From Candidatus Thalassarchaeaceae archaeon (GTDB lineage: Archaea > Thermoplasmatota > Poseidoniia > Poseidoniales > Thalassarchaeaceae), in contig JASLKO010000157.1 of the NCBI GenBank assembly GCA_030747475.1, forward strand, positions 1 through 6,853: DNA of 6,853 bases. Reading direction: 5' to 3'. Each line of letters opens with the position of its first letter. The first letter of the stretch is position 1. Position numbers and translations under genes: made by a program. The notes beneath the pieces were generated by a model. It saw only the letters and a program-made list of their open reading frames with translations, had not been told where the DNA came from and searched no databases. Of the stretch, positions 5,931 through 6,853 are shown piece after piece.

Positions 5931-6853
5931 ATGAGTAGAAATCTTTTCGATAATCTACTCAGTGTCGAGAGCCTTTTCAGGGACCGGAGAGCACTCGGTC
6001 ACGCGTTCAAACCAGAAACATTACCCCATCGTCGAGATGAAATAACTGCGCTTGTCAATAACCTCGTAGAAGCGTTGAGGGGACATGCTCCATCCAACAT
6101 GAATCTGTATGGCCGACCGGGTTCAGGGAAGACGGCTGTGACTCGGTTTGTATGTCAAGACTTGGAATCCAAAGGAGCTGCTGAAGGATGCAATATTCAA
6201 ACCGTTGAAATCAATTGTCGAAACGTCGATACAAAATATCGCGTCTTGGCTGAAATTGGAAACAAACTGGCTGGTGATGGTGATGAAAAGATTCCATTCA
6301 CGGGTTGGCCAGCTGACAAAGTATTGGCTCGCGTACGTGCGCGCATGGAGGCGCGCGGGGGCGTACATGTTGTTGTACTCGATGAGATTGATCATTTGGT
6401 CCGGAAAGGAAAGGAAGGTGACGATTTACTATACAGCCTAACCAGTTTGAATATTGGTCTACTCCAAGGTGCCTTTTGTTGCGTGATTGGAATTAGCAAT
6501 GATTTGGCATTTACAGAAATGCTTGACCCACGCGTTCAATCAAGGCTCGCTCCAATCGACGTTGTGTTCTCACCATACAATGCTTCTCAACTAGAAGATG
6601 TGTTGAGGCCAAGGGCCATTCGAGGTGTGAAACCGGATGTATTGGACGACGCAGTGATTCCTCTATGTGCCGCTTTGGCAGCAAAAGAGGATGGAGATGC
6701 TAGAAGAGCACTAGACCTTCTTCGGATTTCAGTTCAACAAGCTGAACAAAATGAAACTGCTGTTGTGGGAATTAATCATGTTCGACAAGCACAAAATCAA
6801 CTTGAATTCGATCAAATTACACCGACGATTAAAGACCTCCCCTTGCAACAGAA
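5931..6853 (+). CDS. orc1: Orc1/Cdc6-type replication initiator AAA+ ATPase (3' end outside window)
   Basis: The protein binds origin DNA and helps load the MCM helicase in archaea. The frame runs 307 codons from ATG 5931 to the window edge without a stop; TAG at 5895 and the lack of other upstream ATGs fix this start. LFRDRRALGHAFKPETLPHR at 15-34 is the typical N-terminal segment. GRPGSGKT at 61-68 is Walker A, VVVLDEID at 147-154 is Walker B with Asp151-Glu152, and GISND at 187-191 is sensor 1. LDPRVQSRL at 198-206 holds the expected arginine region. EDGDARRALDLLR at 253-265 is sensor 2 in the AAA+ lid. The C-terminal winged-helix DNA-binding domain, roughly the last 100 residues of a usual 400-residue protein, falls outside the window. 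No clear TATA box stands 27 bases upstream; TTATAAAA instead directly overlaps the start codon. Confidence 0.95.
   Translation, partial: MSRNLFDNLLSVESLFRDRRALGHAFKPETLPHRRDEITALVNNLVEALRGHAPSNMNLYGRPGSGKTAVTRFVCQDLESKGAAEGCNIQTVEINCRNVDTKYRVLAEIGNKLAGDGDEKIPFTGWPADKVLARVRARMEARGGVHVVVLDEIDHLVRKGKEGDDLLYSLTSLNIGLLQGAFCCVIGISNDLAFTEMLDPRVQSRLAPIDVVFSPYNASQLEDVLRPRAIRGVKPDVLDDAVIPLCAALAAKEDGDARRALDLLRISVQQAEQNETAVVGINHVRQAQNQLEFDQITPTIKDLPLQQ

Noticed and set aside
6123..6395. 90-codon minus-strand and 97-codon plus-strand frames inside the initiator gene
   Set aside because: Both overlap the Walker A to Walker B region of Orc1/Cdc6 in other frames.

Overview
The window looks like a chromosomal fragment from a planktonic archaeon, most likely a marine Thermoplasmatota such as Marine Group II/Poseidoniales (inference, moderate confidence). 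The clearest lineage marker is an archaeal Orc1/Cdc6 initiator ATPase at the right end. Compact gene spacing, a GGTGA-type ribosome binding site and a base composition near the mid-40s % GC in genes fit this. No rRNA, tRNA, insertion sequence or CRISPR array was found.

Layout, left to right. (1) 2-949, plus strand: the 3' part of a gene of unrecognised function with a Pro-rich linker and a strongly basic segment. Its stop codon abuts the stop codon of the next, convergent gene. (2) 950-4601, minus strand: a three-gene run read right to left. It encodes a stand-alone CysJ/CPR-type NADPH:FAD reductase (3324-4601), the biotin carboxylase subunit of an acyl-CoA carboxylase (1929-3278) and a PfkB-family kinase (950-1924). 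A perfect GC-rich hairpin follows the reductase stop directly, and the PfkB ribosome binding site overlaps the carboxylase stop, so the last two genes are probably translationally coupled. (3) 4602-4757: a divergent intergenic region. (4) 4758-5483, plus strand: an RNase Z-like metallo-beta-lactamase-fold hydrolase. (5) 5484-5930: a 447-base gap without an intact gene. Its left 277 bases are about 31% GC by hand count, its right 170 bases about 46%. It holds three perfect dyads within 75 bases and a short frame that reads as the first half of a PARP-type zinc finger before a stop codon. (6) 5931 to the right edge, plus strand: Orc1/Cdc6, cut off before its winged-helix domain.

The metabolic run would feed CO2 fixation onto acyl-CoA, sugar or nucleoside phosphorylation and NADPH-driven electron transfer, but its members do not form one recognised pathway. 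Biotin carboxylase has no carboxyltransferase or biotin carrier beside it, and the reductase has no flavodoxin domain or obvious acceptor. The gap before the initiator gene is the most interesting part: it is a candidate replication-origin or operator region, although no canonical origin recognition box was seen, and it carries the zinc-finger remnant. I found no convincing evidence for a wholly new multi-gene system.
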